This document shows, in pieces, positions 34,378 to 44,466 of a stretch of 64,000 nt of DNA. Both the position numbers and the translations under genes were made by a program. The notes under the pieces are model-generated. The model searched no databases. It was not told the DNA's origin and worked only from the letters and a program-made list of their open reading frames with translations. Within the stretch, counting starts at the first letter, position 1, and each line of letters opens with the position of its first letter. The stretch comes from Rathayibacter sp. VKM Ac-2857 (lineage in GTDB: Bacteria; Actinomycetota; Actinomycetes; Actinomycetales; Microbacteriaceae), in the NCBI RefSeq assembly GCF_013205025.1, contig NZ_JABMLE010000001.1, positions 744,001 to 808,000 of the forward strand, given 5' to 3'.

Positions 34378-35463
34378 ATGACGGAGGCGGCGACCGAGGC
34401 ACCGCGCGGCATCCCGGCGCTGTTCGAGCGGATCATGCGGACGCGGCCGGTGCGGGTGATGCTGCACTACTCCGAGAGCGGCGGGCCGCTGTTCGCGTCG
34501 GGGCTCGCGTTCCAGGCGCTGTTCGCGATCTTCGCGGCGCTGTTCGTGTTCTTCGCGGTCTTCGGCTTCGTCCTGCGCGACAACGCGGCGCTGCGCGACT
34601 CGCTGCTGCAGCTGCTCACCAGCTCGGTGCCCGGGCTGATCGGCGAGAAGAACTCGCTGGTGTCGATCGACACGCTGCTCGACTCCTCGATCCTCGGCTG
34701 GACCGGAGTGATCGCCGCGACGGGTCTGCTCTGGACGGCGCTGAACTTCCTCGGCAGCCTCCGCCAGGCCGTCCGGATCCTGTTCTCCCTGCCCGGTCCG
34801 ACCGTGCTGTTCGTGCTGCTCAAGCTCAAGGACGCGGGGCTCGCCCTCGTCTTCGGCGCCGTGCTGATCGTCTCGGCGGCACTGTCGGTCTTCTCGACCT
34901 CGTTCGTCGACGTCGCGTTCGACGTCCTCGGGATCGGCAGCGACTCGACCCTCGGCCGGGTCACCGGCACCGTGGTCGGCCTGCTGATCATGCTGGCGCT
35001 CGACACCGCCACGCTCGCCGGCTCGTTCCGGATCCTCAGCGGCATCCCGATCCCGTGGAAGAACCTCTGGGTCGGCGCGCTGATCGGCGGGATCGCGCTG
35101 GGCGCGCTCAAGGTGCTCGGGACGCAGCTGCTCGGCGGCGCCTCGCGGAACCCGCTCCTGGCGTCCTTCGCCGTCCTGATCGGTCTGCTGATCTGGTTCA
35201 ACCTGGTCTGCCAGGTGATCCTGATCGTCGCCTCCTGGATCTCGGTCGGCATGAGCGACGCCGGCATCTCGGCGCGGAAGCTCACGCCGGACGAGCTGGA
35301 GAAGGAGCGCGAGGAGCAGCTGCGCCGCGCCCGCCGCACGCTCGCCGAGGCCGAGCGCGAGCGCCTGCGCGCCGCCCTGCCCGACGCCTCGCTGCTCAAA
35401 CGCCGACGCCTGGAGAAGCAGCTCTCGCGCCTCGAGGACGAGCTGGCGGACGCGGCCGCCTGA
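34378..35463 (+). CDS. YihY/UPF0761 family membrane protein (BrkB-type)
   Basis: 361 residues with about six membrane segments. The N-terminal block (YSESGGPLFASGLAFQALFA) and the later FNLVCQVILIVASWISVG match the YihY/virulence-factor-BrkB family, whose function is not established (it is not RNase BN, despite old annotation). After the last segment a charged, coiled-coil-like tail of about 85 residues (RRARRTLAEAERERLRAA) lies in the cytoplasm. It is a single gene between the sdh and fructose operons. Confidence 0.85.
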   Translation: MTEAATEAPRGIPALFERIMRTRPVRVMLHYSESGGPLFASGLAFQALFAIFAALFVFFAVFGFVLRDNAALRDSLLQLLTSSVPGLIGEKNSLVSIDTLLDSSILGWTGVIAATGLLWTALNFLGSLRQAVRILFSLPGPTVLFVLLKLKDAGLALVFGAVLIVSAALSVFSTSFVDVAFDVLGIGSDSTLGRVTGTVVGLLIMLALDTATLAGSFRILSGIPIPWKNLWVGALIGGIALGALKVLGTQLLGGASRNPLLASFAVLIGLLIWFNLVCQVILIVASWISVGMSDAGISARKLTPDELEKEREEQLRRARRTLAEAERERLRAALPDASLLKRRRLEKQLSRLEDELADAAA

Positions 35464-35550
35464 CTCGGCGGCGCCTCCTCCACGGCGCCCTTCTCCCGGT
35501 GCCGATACGGCCGCTCGAGCACCGTCGCCGAAAACGACGCCTGCCGAACA

Positions 35551-35591
35551 TGTCCGTTTCTGTTGACATCGGACACGAACGGGTCTAAAAA
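35551..35591 (+). promoter_or_regulatory. Promoter and candidate operator of the fructose PTS operon
   Basis: TTGACA (35563-35568) with TAAAAA 17 bp downstream (35586-35591) is a near-consensus promoter. A 6-bp inverted repeat, TGTCCG (35551-35556) with CGGACA (35570-35575), straddles the -35 box, fitting repression by the DeoR-type protein encoded next. Confidence 0.55.
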
Positions 35592-35666
35592 GATGTAAAC
35601 GCAGATCCGAGGTCGACACCGACACCGCGGACGAGGCGTAGCATCTCGCGAGACGACGGAGTCCAC

Positions 35667-36428
35667 ATGTACGCACCGGAGCGGCACCAGGCGATCCTGG
35701 ACCGCGCCCGCACCGACGGGCGGGTCGAGGTCCGCGATCTCGCGCAGTCCCTCGCGGTCACGCCCGAGACGATCCGGCGCGATCTCACCAGCCTCGAGAA
35801 GCGCGGCCTGCTGCGCCGGGCCCACGGCGGGGCCATCCCCGTCGAGCGCCTGGGCATCGAGCCCGAGGTCGCCGCCCGCGAGGGCCACCTCGCGGCCGAG
35901 AAGGACCGCATCGCCACCGCCGCGCTGGCCGAGGTCCCCGACGGCGGCTCGATCGCGATCGACGCCGGGACCACCACGGTCCGCCTCGCGGAGCTGCTCC
36001 CCCTGGACCGCCGGCTGACGGTCGTCACCCATTCCCTCCCTGTCGCGGTGGCGCTCGTCGGCCGGCCCAACATCGACCTGCACCTGCTCGGCGGGCACCT
36101 GCGCGGAGTCACGCAGGCCGCCGTGGGGCCCTGGGTCACCCAGGTGATCCCCACCGTCTCGGTGGACGTCGCCTTCATCGGCACGAACGGCATCAGCCGG
36201 GAGCGGGGCCTCACCACCCCCGACCTCGACGAGGCCGTCGTCAAGACCGCGCTCATCGCCGCCGCGCGCCGGGTCGTCGTCCTCGCCGACCACTCCAAGT
36301 TCGGTCGCCAGGACTTCGGGCACGTCGCCCCGCTGTCCGCGATCGACACCGTCATCACGGACACCGATGTCGACGACGAGCTCGCCGACGACATCGAGTC
36401 CGCCGGCCCGGAGGTCGTCCGCGCATGA
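35667..36428 (+). CDS. fruR: DeoR/GlpR-family transcriptional regulator of the fructose operon
   Basis: 253 residues. The N-terminal winged helix (RHQAILDRARTDGRVEVRDL, then AVTPETIRRDLTSLEKRGLL) is the DeoR DNA-binding domain. The rest is the sugar-phosphate-sensing isomerase-like domain with DAGTTTVRLAELL and a FIGTNGIS block. Relatives next to fruK respond to fructose-1-phosphate and repress their own operon; the inverted repeat upstream is a likely operator. GGAG precedes the ATG. Its stop overlaps the fruK start by 4 bp. Confidence 0.9.
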   Translation: MYAPERHQAILDRARTDGRVEVRDLAQSLAVTPETIRRDLTSLEKRGLLRRAHGGAIPVERLGIEPEVAAREGHLAAEKDRIATAALAEVPDGGSIAIDAGTTTVRLAELLPLDRRLTVVTHSLPVAVALVGRPNIDLHLLGGHLRGVTQAAVGPWVTQVIPTVSVDVAFIGTNGISRERGLTTPDLDEAVVKTALIAAARRVVVLADHSKFGRQDFGHVAPLSAIDTVITDTDVDDELADDIESAGPEVVRA

Positions 36429-37384
36429 TCGTCACCGTCACCGCCAACCCCAGCATCGACGTCACCCTCTCGACGAGCGGCTTCGCCGTCGGCGAGGTCA
36501 ACCGCGCCCACGGCGTGCGCCGCGACCCGGCCGGCAAGGGCGTCAACGTCGCCAGGGCCCTCGCCCGCAACGGCGTCGAGGCCACGGCGATCTACCCGGC
36601 CGACGCCTCCACCGGCCTCGACCTGCGCACCATGCTCGAGGCGGCCGGAGTCGCCTCCGCCAGCGCCGCGATCGCCGAGCCGATCCGCACCAACATCACC
36701 GTCGTCGACGACGCGACCGGCCGGACCACCAAGATCAACGAGCCCGGCCCGGCGGTCACCCCGGAGGAGGCGAAGGTGCTCTCCGCTCTCATCTGCGATC
36801 ACGTCGTCGCCGGCCCGCGCTGGCTCGTCGCCTGCGGCAGCGTCCCGCCCGGTCTCGGCGACGACTTCTACCCGGCGCTCGGCCGCCTCGCCACGCACTT
36901 CGGCGTCCCCCTCGCCGTCGACACCTCCGGAGCACCGCTCACCGCGATCATCGCGGCCGGCACCGCGACGCTGGTGAAGCCCAACCTCGAGGAGCTCGAG
37001 GAGCTCCTCGGCCGCTCCCTCGCGACCGTCGGCGACGTCGTCGACGGAGCCCGCACACTCCTCCGCCTCCCGGACGCGCGAGCGCTCGTGAGCCTCGGAG
37101 AGCACGGCGCCCTCCTCGTCACGGCGACCTCGTCGTGGTGGGCGGGCGCACCCCCCGTCGTGCCCCTCAGCACCGTCGGCGCCGGCGACAGCACCCTCGC
37201 GGGCTACCTGTCGGCGACCGAGGCCTCGGAGGCGGAGCGTCTGCGGACGGCCGTCGCCTGGGGCACCGCCGCCGTCACCCTCCCGGGCAGTGAAGCCCCG
37301 GGTCCCGACTCCCTCCGCCTCGACGACGTCTCCGTCGTCGAGGATCCCGACCCCACCCTCCCGATTGGAGAACTGAGCGCATGA
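36425..37384 (+). CDS. fruK: 1-phosphofructokinase
   Basis: 319 residues, PfkB family. It phosphorylates fructose-1-phosphate to fructose-1,6-bisphosphate with ATP. The N-terminal MIVTVTANPSIDVTL and GKGVNVARALARNGVEA (substrate loop) and the C-terminal STVGAGDSTLAGYL with the catalytic aspartate are intact. It sits between the regulator and the IIA gene with 4-bp overlaps at both ends, so the four genes are translationally coupled. High confidence from motifs and context. Confidence 0.95.
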   Translation: MIVTVTANPSIDVTLSTSGFAVGEVNRAHGVRRDPAGKGVNVARALARNGVEATAIYPADASTGLDLRTMLEAAGVASASAAIAEPIRTNITVVDDATGRTTKINEPGPAVTPEEAKVLSALICDHVVAGPRWLVACGSVPPGLGDDFYPALGRLATHFGVPLAVDTSGAPLTAIIAAGTATLVKPNLEELEELLGRSLATVGDVVDGARTLLRLPDARALVSLGEHGALLVTATSSWWAGAPPVVPLSTVGAGDSTLAGYLSATEASEAERLRTAVAWGTAAVTLPGSEAPGPDSLRLDDVSVVEDPDPTLPIGELSA

Positions 37385-37833
37385 CTGCTCTCACCGAGGC
37401 GTCGACGGTCATCGTCGACCTCACCGCCGCCACGAAGGACGACGCCACCGCGCAGCTCGCGAAGACGCTCGCCGACGCCGGCCGCGTCACCGACCTCGAC
37501 GGCTTCCTCGCCGACGTCCGCGACCGCGAGTCCCAGATGGCCACCGGCATGCCCGGCGGCATCGGGATCCCCCACGCCCGCTCCTCGCACGTCGTCTCGC
37601 CCAGCGTCGCGGTCGGCATCGCGAAGTCCGGCGTCGACTTCGGCGCCCCGGACGGCCCGGCGGACCTGATCTTCCTCATCGCCGCCCCCGACGGTGCCGA
37701 CCAGGCCCACCTCAAGATCCTCGCCCAGCTCGCCCGCAAGCTGATCCACGAGTCCTTCACCGGATCCCTCCGCGCCGCCGGCAGCGGCCAGGAAGTCGCG
37801 GACATCATCGCCCGAGAGGTCGTCGTCTCGTGA
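37381..37833 (+). CDS. PTS fructose transporter subunit IIA
   Basis: 150 residues, one IIA domain of the fructose/mannitol class. The phosphohistidine is H65 in GGIGIPHARSSH. It receives phosphate from HPr and passes it to the IIB domains of the next protein. It is a stand-alone IIA rather than the IIA-HPr fusion (FruB) of enterobacteria. No HPr or enzyme I gene is in the window. Confidence 0.94.
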   Translation: MTALTEASTVIVDLTAATKDDATAQLAKTLADAGRVTDLDGFLADVRDRESQMATGMPGGIGIPHARSSHVVSPSVAVGIAKSGVDFGAPDGPADLIFLIAAPDGADQAHLKILAQLARKLIHESFTGSLRAAGSGQEVADIIAREVVVS

Positions 37834-39653
37834 AGATCGTCGCCGTCACCAGCTGCATCGCCGGCATCGCGCACACCTACATGGCGGCCGAGGCTCTCGA
37901 GCAGGCCGCCAAGAAGAAGGGCTTCGACATCCAGGTCGAGACCCAGGGTGCCGCCGGCTCCGACCCGATGTCCGACCAGACGATCGCCGACGCCGACGTC
38001 GTGATCCTCGCCGCCGACCTCGAGGTCCGAGGCAAGGACCGCTTCGCCGGCAAGCCGACCCTCGAGGTCGGCACCTCGGAGGCGCTCGCCAAGGCCGCGG
38101 ACGTCATCGACCGCGCCGCCGCGAAGGTCCAGGACGCTCCCGCCGCCGCCGCGACGAACGCCCCCCGCTTCGTCGCGGTCACGAGCTGCATCGCCGGCAT
38201 CGCGCACACCTACATGGCCGCCGAGGCGCTCGAGCAGGCCGCGAAGAAGCGCGGCTACCCGATCCACGTCGAGACCCAGGGCGCCGCCGGCTCGGACGAG
38301 ATGACCGCGGGCGACATCGCCGCCGCGGACGTCGTCATCCTCGCCGCCGACCTCGAGATCCGCGGCAAGGACCGCTTCGCCGGCAAGCCGATCCTCCAGG
38401 TCGGCGTCGCCGAGGCGCTGTCCAAGCCGGACGAGGTGCTCGACCGGGCGCTCGCCCTGCGCGGCACCGGCACGGCTCCGTCCGCCGCCCGCTCGACTCC
38501 GGCCGCGGCGCCCGTCGCCCCGAAGAAGGTCGGCGTCGGCACGCGCATCCGGCAGAACCTGATGACCGGCGTCTCGTACATGATCCCGTTCGTCGCGGCG
38601 GGCGGTCTGCTGATCGCGCTGTCGTTCCTCTTCGGCGGCTACCAGATCGTCAGCTACACGCCGCAGCAGATCATCGACAACGGCTTCAACATCGCGAACA
38701 TCACCGACTGGGCCGGAGTGATGTTCCTGATCGGAGGCGCGACCTTCGCCTTCCTGGTGCCGGTGCTCTCGGGCTTCATCGCCTTCGGCATCGCGGACCG
38801 CCCCGGCATCGCGCCCGGCTTCCTCGGCGGCGCCGTGGCGGTCACCGTCGGCGCCGGCTTCCTCGGCGGCCTCGCGTCCGGCTTCATCGCCGGCTACGCG
38901 GCGCTCTACATCTCGCGGATCAAGCTGCCGGCGGCCTTCAAGTCGCTGATGCCGGTCGTCATCATCCCGCTGATCGCGACCTTCATCACGGGCTTCCTGA
39001 TGTTCGTCGTCCTCGGCGCTCCGCTGCGCGCGCTGAGCGAGGGACTGTCGGCCTGGCTCTCGGGTCTCACCGGCGGCAACCTGATCATCCTCGGGATCAT
39101 CCTGGGCCTGATGATGGCGTTCGACATGGGCGGCCCGGTCAACAAGGTGGCCTACGCCTTCGCGACCACGGGGCTCGCCTCGGTCCCCGCGGACGGCGAC
39201 CCGAACTCCGTGCAGTTCAAGGTGATGGCGATCGTGATGGCGGCCGGCATGACGCCGCCGCTGGGCCTCGCGCTCGCCACGTCGCTCCGCAAGCGCCTGT
39301 TCACCGACGCCGAGCGCCAGAACGGCAAGGCGGCCTACCTGCTGGGCGCCTCGTTCATCTCGGAGGGAGCGATCCCCTTCGCCGCGGTCGACCCGCTGCG
39401 CGTGATCCCCTCCGCCATGATCGGCTCGGCCGTCACCGGCGCGCTCGTCGCGCTCTTCGGCTCGACGCTGCGCGCCCCGCACGGCGGCATCTGGGTGACC
39501 GGACTGGTGGGGCAGCCGCTGCTCTACCTGGTCGCGATCCTCGTCGGCATGGTGGTCACGGCGGTCTGCGTCATCATCGCGAAGAGCATCAAGCGCGCTC
39601 CGATCGTCGCCGAGGTCCCGGAGCCGGCCACGGCCCGCCCCGTCGCCGTCTGA
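37830..39653 (+). CDS. fruA: PTS fructose transporter subunit IIBC with duplicated IIB
   Basis: 607 residues. Two IIB domains (about 1-100 and 113-215) are nearly alike, each with VTSCIAGIAHTYMAAEALEQ; the candidate phosphocysteines are C9 and C120. An alanine/proline linker precedes a IIC domain (about 235-595) with roughly nine membrane helices, beginning IRQNLMTGVSYMIPFVAAGG. The protein imports fructose as fructose-1-phosphate for FruK. E. coli FruA also has two IIB domains, but one is degenerate; here both look active. The phosphocysteine loop CIAG departs from the common CPTG. Confidence 0.94.
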   Translation: MKIVAVTSCIAGIAHTYMAAEALEQAAKKKGFDIQVETQGAAGSDPMSDQTIADADVVILAADLEVRGKDRFAGKPTLEVGTSEALAKAADVIDRAAAKVQDAPAAAATNAPRFVAVTSCIAGIAHTYMAAEALEQAAKKRGYPIHVETQGAAGSDEMTAGDIAAADVVILAADLEIRGKDRFAGKPILQVGVAEALSKPDEVLDRALALRGTGTAPSAARSTPAAAPVAPKKVGVGTRIRQNLMTGVSYMIPFVAAGGLLIALSFLFGGYQIVSYTPQQIIDNGFNIANITDWAGVMFLIGGATFAFLVPVLSGFIAFGIADRPGIAPGFLGGAVAVTVGAGFLGGLASGFIAGYAALYISRIKLPAAFKSLMPVVIIPLIATFITGFLMFVVLGAPLRALSEGLSAWLSGLTGGNLIILGIILGLMMAFDMGGPVNKVAYAFATTGLASVPADGDPNSVQFKVMAIVMAAGMTPPLGLALATSLRKRLFTDAERQNGKAAYLLGASFISEGAIPFAAVDPLRVIPSAMIGSAVTGALVALFGSTLRAPHGGIWVTGLVGQPLLYLVAILVGMVVTAVCVIIAKSIKRAPIVAEVPEPATARPVAV

Positions 39654-39705
39654 TCCGCACCGACCGACCGTCCTGAGCGGTCCCGCCGGCGGTCCCGACT
39701 CCGCG

Positions 39706-39730
39706 TCGCCCCTCTCCTCCGAGGGGGCGG
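39706..39730 (+). terminator. Possible terminator after the fructose operon
   Basis: CGCCCCTC pairs with GAGGGGGCG (one bulged G) around TCCTCC, about 55 bp after the fruA stop. The rest of the 190-bp gap is GC-rich and holds only the next promoter. Confidence 0.4.
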
Positions 39731-39831
39731 CGCGGGGCGGGGCCGCCGGCTTCTCCGTGTCCGGGGGCGCGCCGGTCCGCCGCTCCGGGCCGCCGCTCCC
39801 CCGCGTGCCGCGCCGTGTCGGCGGTCCTCCG

Positions 39832-39837
39832 TAGACT
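39832..39837 (+). promoter_or_regulatory. -10 box for a leaderless xth transcript
   Basis: TAGACT lies 6 nt before the GTG start and no ribosome-binding site is seen. Confidence 0.45.
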
Positions 39838-39843
39838 GCTCCG

Positions 39844-41758
<1,915 letters not shown>

Positions 41759-41765
41759 GCCGACC

Positions 41766-42494
41766 GTGCTGCGGCTCGCCCTCTTCGATCTCGACGACAC
41801 GCTGTTCGCGCACGCCCGCGCGGTGCGCGAGGGCATCGTCGCGTACGCGGCGTCCCTCGGCGACGCGTACGCGGTCGAGGCGGGCGCGCTGCAGCGGCGC
41901 TGGTACGCGCTGGAGGAGGCGCACTACCACCGCTACCTCGCTGGCGAACTCGACTACGAGGGGCAGCGGCGCGCCCGCGCCATCGCCTTCGCCGCGGACG
42001 CCGGCGTCGAGCTGACGCCGGAGCAGGCGAGCGCGTGGTTCGCCGCCTACCTGCGGCATTACGTCGCGGCGTGGACGCTGCACGACGACGCCCTGCCGGT
42101 GCTCGACCGGCTCGAGGCAGCGGGCGTCCGGATCGGCGTCATCACCAACGGCGACCTCGAGTTCCAGACGAGCAAGACGGACGCGATCGGTCTGACGGAG
42201 CGGGTCGAGCACCTCGTCGCGTCGGGCGAGGTCGGCGTGACGAAGCCGGACGCGCGGATCTTCCAGGTGGCCTGCGATCGCTTCGGTGTCGCTCCGGCCG
42301 ACGCACTGTACGTGGGCGACCGGCTGGGCACCGACGCGATCGGCGCGGCGCGCGCCGGACTGCGCGGGGTGTGGCTCGACCGCGTCGGCGGGCCGGAGCA
42401 CGGGCGCGAGCTGCCGGCGGAGGCCGTCGAGCTCGGGGTGCGGCGCATCGGGTCGCTGGACGAGCTGGACGCGGTCGCGGGGCTGACGGGCTGA
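41766..42494 (+). CDS. HAD family hydrolase
   Basis: 242 residues. Motif I LALFDLDDTLF has nucleophile D8 and acid/base D10; motif II is GVITNGD; motif III is the lysine in GVTKPDARIF; motif IV is YVGDRLGTDAIGA. The helical cap between motifs I and II makes it a C1-type phosphatase, perhaps like YjjG nucleotidase or haloacid-type enzymes; the substrate is unknown. About 118 bp of its 3' end is duplicated as a decayed copy 566 bp further on. Confidence 0.88.
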   Translation: MLRLALFDLDDTLFAHARAVREGIVAYAASLGDAYAVEAGALQRRWYALEEAHYHRYLAGELDYEGQRRARAIAFAADAGVELTPEQASAWFAAYLRHYVAAWTLHDDALPVLDRLEAAGVRIGVITNGDLEFQTSKTDAIGLTERVEHLVASGEVGVTKPDARIFQVACDRFGVAPADALYVGDRLGTDAIGAARAGLRGVWLDRVGGPEHGRELPAEAVELGVRRIGSLDELDAVAGLTG

Positions 42495-42569
42495 GCGGCC
42501 CCGGTCCGGCGTCTCGACGGGTGCCGGGTCTCGTAGGGAAGATCACTTCGTCGAAGTGGGGAAGCCCCC

Positions 42570-42698
42570 CATGCTGATCGAGTAGCCCGCGCAGCGGGCG
42601 TATCGAGATCCACCAGCATCAGAACATCCGTCCGCAGCCCCACCCTGCTGACGACGGCGGGTCTCGATACGCCCCTCCGGGGCTACTCGACCAGCATG
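42570..42698. repeat. REPIN-like element (family A), complete
   Basis: Left half 42570-42611 (CATGCTGATCGAGTAGCCCG...), right half 42660-42698 (...GGCTACTCGACCAGCATG). It is preceded by the block AGATCACTTCGTCGAAGTGG, also seen ahead of the 27717 copy. Confidence 0.8.
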
Positions 42699-42773
42699 TT
42701 CGCGGGCGTCTCTTCGAAGTGGATCCACCCGCGTCAGAGGACGAGCCTGCAAACCGCCCTTCTGAGGACGGTG

Positions 42774-42812
42774 GGTCTCGATATGCCCCTGCGCGGCTAC
42801 TCGACCAGCATG
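42774..42812 (+). repeat. Family A half-element with remnant spacer
   Basis: Right half GGTCTCGATATGCCCCTGCG ending CTACTCGACCAGCATG. Its spacer remnant starts near 42720 (GGATCCACCCGCGTCAGAGG) but the left half is missing. Confidence 0.7.
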
Positions 42813-42933
42813 GAGGGAGTCGACGCGTGGTGGGCACTGAACCCGGCCGACGGGCCGGCTCTACCGCCCGCCGCCGGCCTCTCGGCCCGATTGGGCGGCG
42901 GCGGTCGAGCCGCATCTCACGACAGCCACCGCC

Positions 42934-43057
42934 GGTGTGGCTCGACCGCGTCGGCGGTCCGGCGCACGGGCGAGAGCTGCCGCGGAAGGCCGCCGAGTTC
43001 GGCGTGCGGCGGATCGGGTCGCTGGACGAGCTGGACGCGGTGGTGGGGCTGCGCTGA
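42934..43057 (+). pseudogene. Duplicated 3' fragment of the HAD hydrolase gene
   Basis: Aligns with 42368-42494 over about 118 bp with roughly a dozen mismatches and one 3-bp deletion, keeping frame and stop. The encoded tail runs VWLDRVGGPAHGRELPRKAA to GSLDELDAVVGLR, against GGPEHGRELPAEAV in the intact gene. The first two thirds of the gene and its active site are absent. It is a remnant of a local duplication or recombination across the family A repeats that separate the copies. Confidence 0.75.
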
Positions 43058-43125
43058 CCTCTCGGCTGCGTAGCTCGCAGCGCGACGCGGAGGTTGCTAC
43101 GGCTTCGGGCCCGCAGCGGTGCCGG

Positions 43126-43314
43126 TCACCGGTCCTCCAGGAAGAGAACGAGCATCACGGAGATGCAGAGGCAGCAGACGAGGAGCGACACGATCGCATA
43201 CGGCTCGTCGAGCCCACCGACGAGTGTCGACCCGCCGACGAGAATCACGCCCACTCCCAGGAAGACGATCAGGTTCCGGCGGGCGCGGTCGTCATCCTTT
43301 TTCGAGGCGGTCAT
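43126..43314 (-). CDS. Small two-helix membrane protein
   Basis: 62 residues: a charged start (MTASKKDDDRARR), a first membrane segment (NLIVFLGVGVILVGGSTLVG) and a second (AIVSLLVCCLCISVMLVLFL) ending LEDR. No family is recognised. It is the last gene of the leftward RiPP cluster and could be an immunity or accessory membrane protein, or an unrelated neighbour. No strong ribosome-binding site is seen; coding support is the clean two-helix pattern. Confidence 0.5.
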   Translation of the reverse strand: MTASKKDDDRARRNLIVFLGVGVILVGGSTLVGGLDEPYAIVSLLVCCLCISVMLVLFLEDR

Positions 43315-43438
43315 CCCGAGACCGTTTCACACCGTACGGCGCCCGGCGCCCACTGGCGCGGAACGTCCGAGCACCAGCGCAGGCGCCTGACGAGGGTCGT
43401 GAGACGCGCGACGCAGACCGACCAGCAGGGACCTGCGG

Positions 43439-43666
43439 TCACGGACGCATGATCGCCGCAGCGAACGCCACGACGGCGCAGGCGCCGCACACCGCTGCCG
43501 TAGCGACCGCGCCGGGGGTCGGACCCGAGGTCGTCAGCCCTACGGCAGCGCCGACGATCATCACGACTCCCAGCGCGAGAGCCCAGACCCGGCGTCGCTG
43601 TCGATGCGGCCGATCTCCTGTGCCGCAGGCTCCCTCCTCCTCCGACCGGGTCCCTCCGTCGTCCAT
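43439..43666 (-). CDS. Small two-helix membrane protein
   Basis: 75 residues from the ATG at 43666, which has GAGGGAGAGGG just upstream. A hydrophilic, basic N-terminus (about 28 residues) is followed by two membrane segments (VWALALGVVMIVGAAVGL and VATAAVCGACAVVAFAAAI). TATGAT at 43709-43704 could be a -10 box, and CATACTCGTATG (43706-43717) is a short palindrome over it, so the gene may have its own regulated promoter. Function unknown; its position after the exporter genes suggests immunity. Confidence 0.5.
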   Translation of the reverse strand: MDDGGTRSEEEGACGTGDRPHRQRRRVWALALGVVMIVGAAVGLTTSGPTPGAVATAAVCGACAVVAFAAAIMRP

Positions 43667-43743
43667 AGCTGCCCTCTCCCTCGTGATGCCTGGAAGCGAC
43701 TCGATCATACTCGTATGCTCATCCGGCGCTCCGGCATCGGCGT

Positions 43744-44466
43744 TCATCCGATGTCCCTGCGCACGACCGCGAGAGACGCGAGGCCGGCCGCGACGATCAA
43801 CCAGATCGCTCCGGCGAGAACACCAGCGGACGTGTCGCCGGCACTACCGGAGCCCGACGAAGCGGAGTCCACGGCCAGGAGCCACGTGCCGAGCGGCGAC
43901 GCCCAGAGCGCCCACGGCAGGATCCCGGCGACCGGCAGCGCGCCGGCCAGCAGCATCGGAACCGCGAACAGCGCGAGCAGATGCCGTCCGACCATGGCGC
44001 CCACGGCGAGACCCAGGAATCCCGCGGCTGCACCGACGATCGCTGCAGGGCCCGCGATCTCCGCCGCGCTCACCGCGAGACCGGCGTCGACTCCGAAGGC
44101 GAGTGACCCGGAGCCCGCGGCGACGAGGGCGAGCACGGCGCCTGCCAGCGTCGCCGTCACCGCTCGCACCCCCAGGAGGGGCAGCCGTGCGAGGAAGCCG
44201 AGCTGTCGCGCGATGACCCCGCGCTCGAGATCGGCCGTCCAGCCGAAGGAGCCCAGAATGCCCGCGACCACCGCGGAGTTGATCAGGAGAGCGGGTCCGA
44301 GCTCGGCAAAGACGGCGCGCCGCACCTCCTCGGGAGCAGCGCGCAGCCCGTCCGGCACCCCGAGGACGACGCTGAGCCCGAGAACGAGGGCGAGGGCGGC
44401 GCCGATCGGCAGCGAGCGGTCGATGCGCACGCGGTACCACTCCGTCCGCAGCGCTCGCCCGATCAC
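43744..44466 (-). CDS. ABC transporter permease of the daptide-like cluster (second permease)
   Basis: 240 residues with about six membrane helices. A short cytoplasmic start with basic residues (GRALRTEWYRVRIDRS) leads into the first helix, as in ABC-2 type exporters. The GTG overlaps the stop of the other permease by 4 bp. With that permease and the ATPase it probably forms the exporter, or a self-protection pump, for the mature peptides. Confidence 0.8.
   Translation of the reverse strand: MIGRALRTEWYRVRIDRSLPIGAALALVLGLSVVLGVPDGLRAAPEEVRRAVFAELGPALLINSAVVAGILGSFGWTADLERGVIARQLGFLARLPLLGVRAVTATLAGAVLALVAAGSGSLAFGVDAGLAVSAAEIAGPAAIVGAAAGFLGLAVGAMVGRHLLALFAVPMLLAGALPVAGILPWALWASPLGTWLLAVDSASSGSGSAGDTSAGVLAGAIWLIVAAGLASLAVVRRDIG

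Noticed and set aside
34378-35463. Ribonuclease BN
   Set aside because: The old RNase BN label for YihY proteins is known to be wrong; it is a membrane protein family of unknown function.
42719-43057. 112-codon frame taken as a gene
   Set aside because: Its first part runs through a family A repeat and its last part is the copied HAD tail; it is not a coherent protein.
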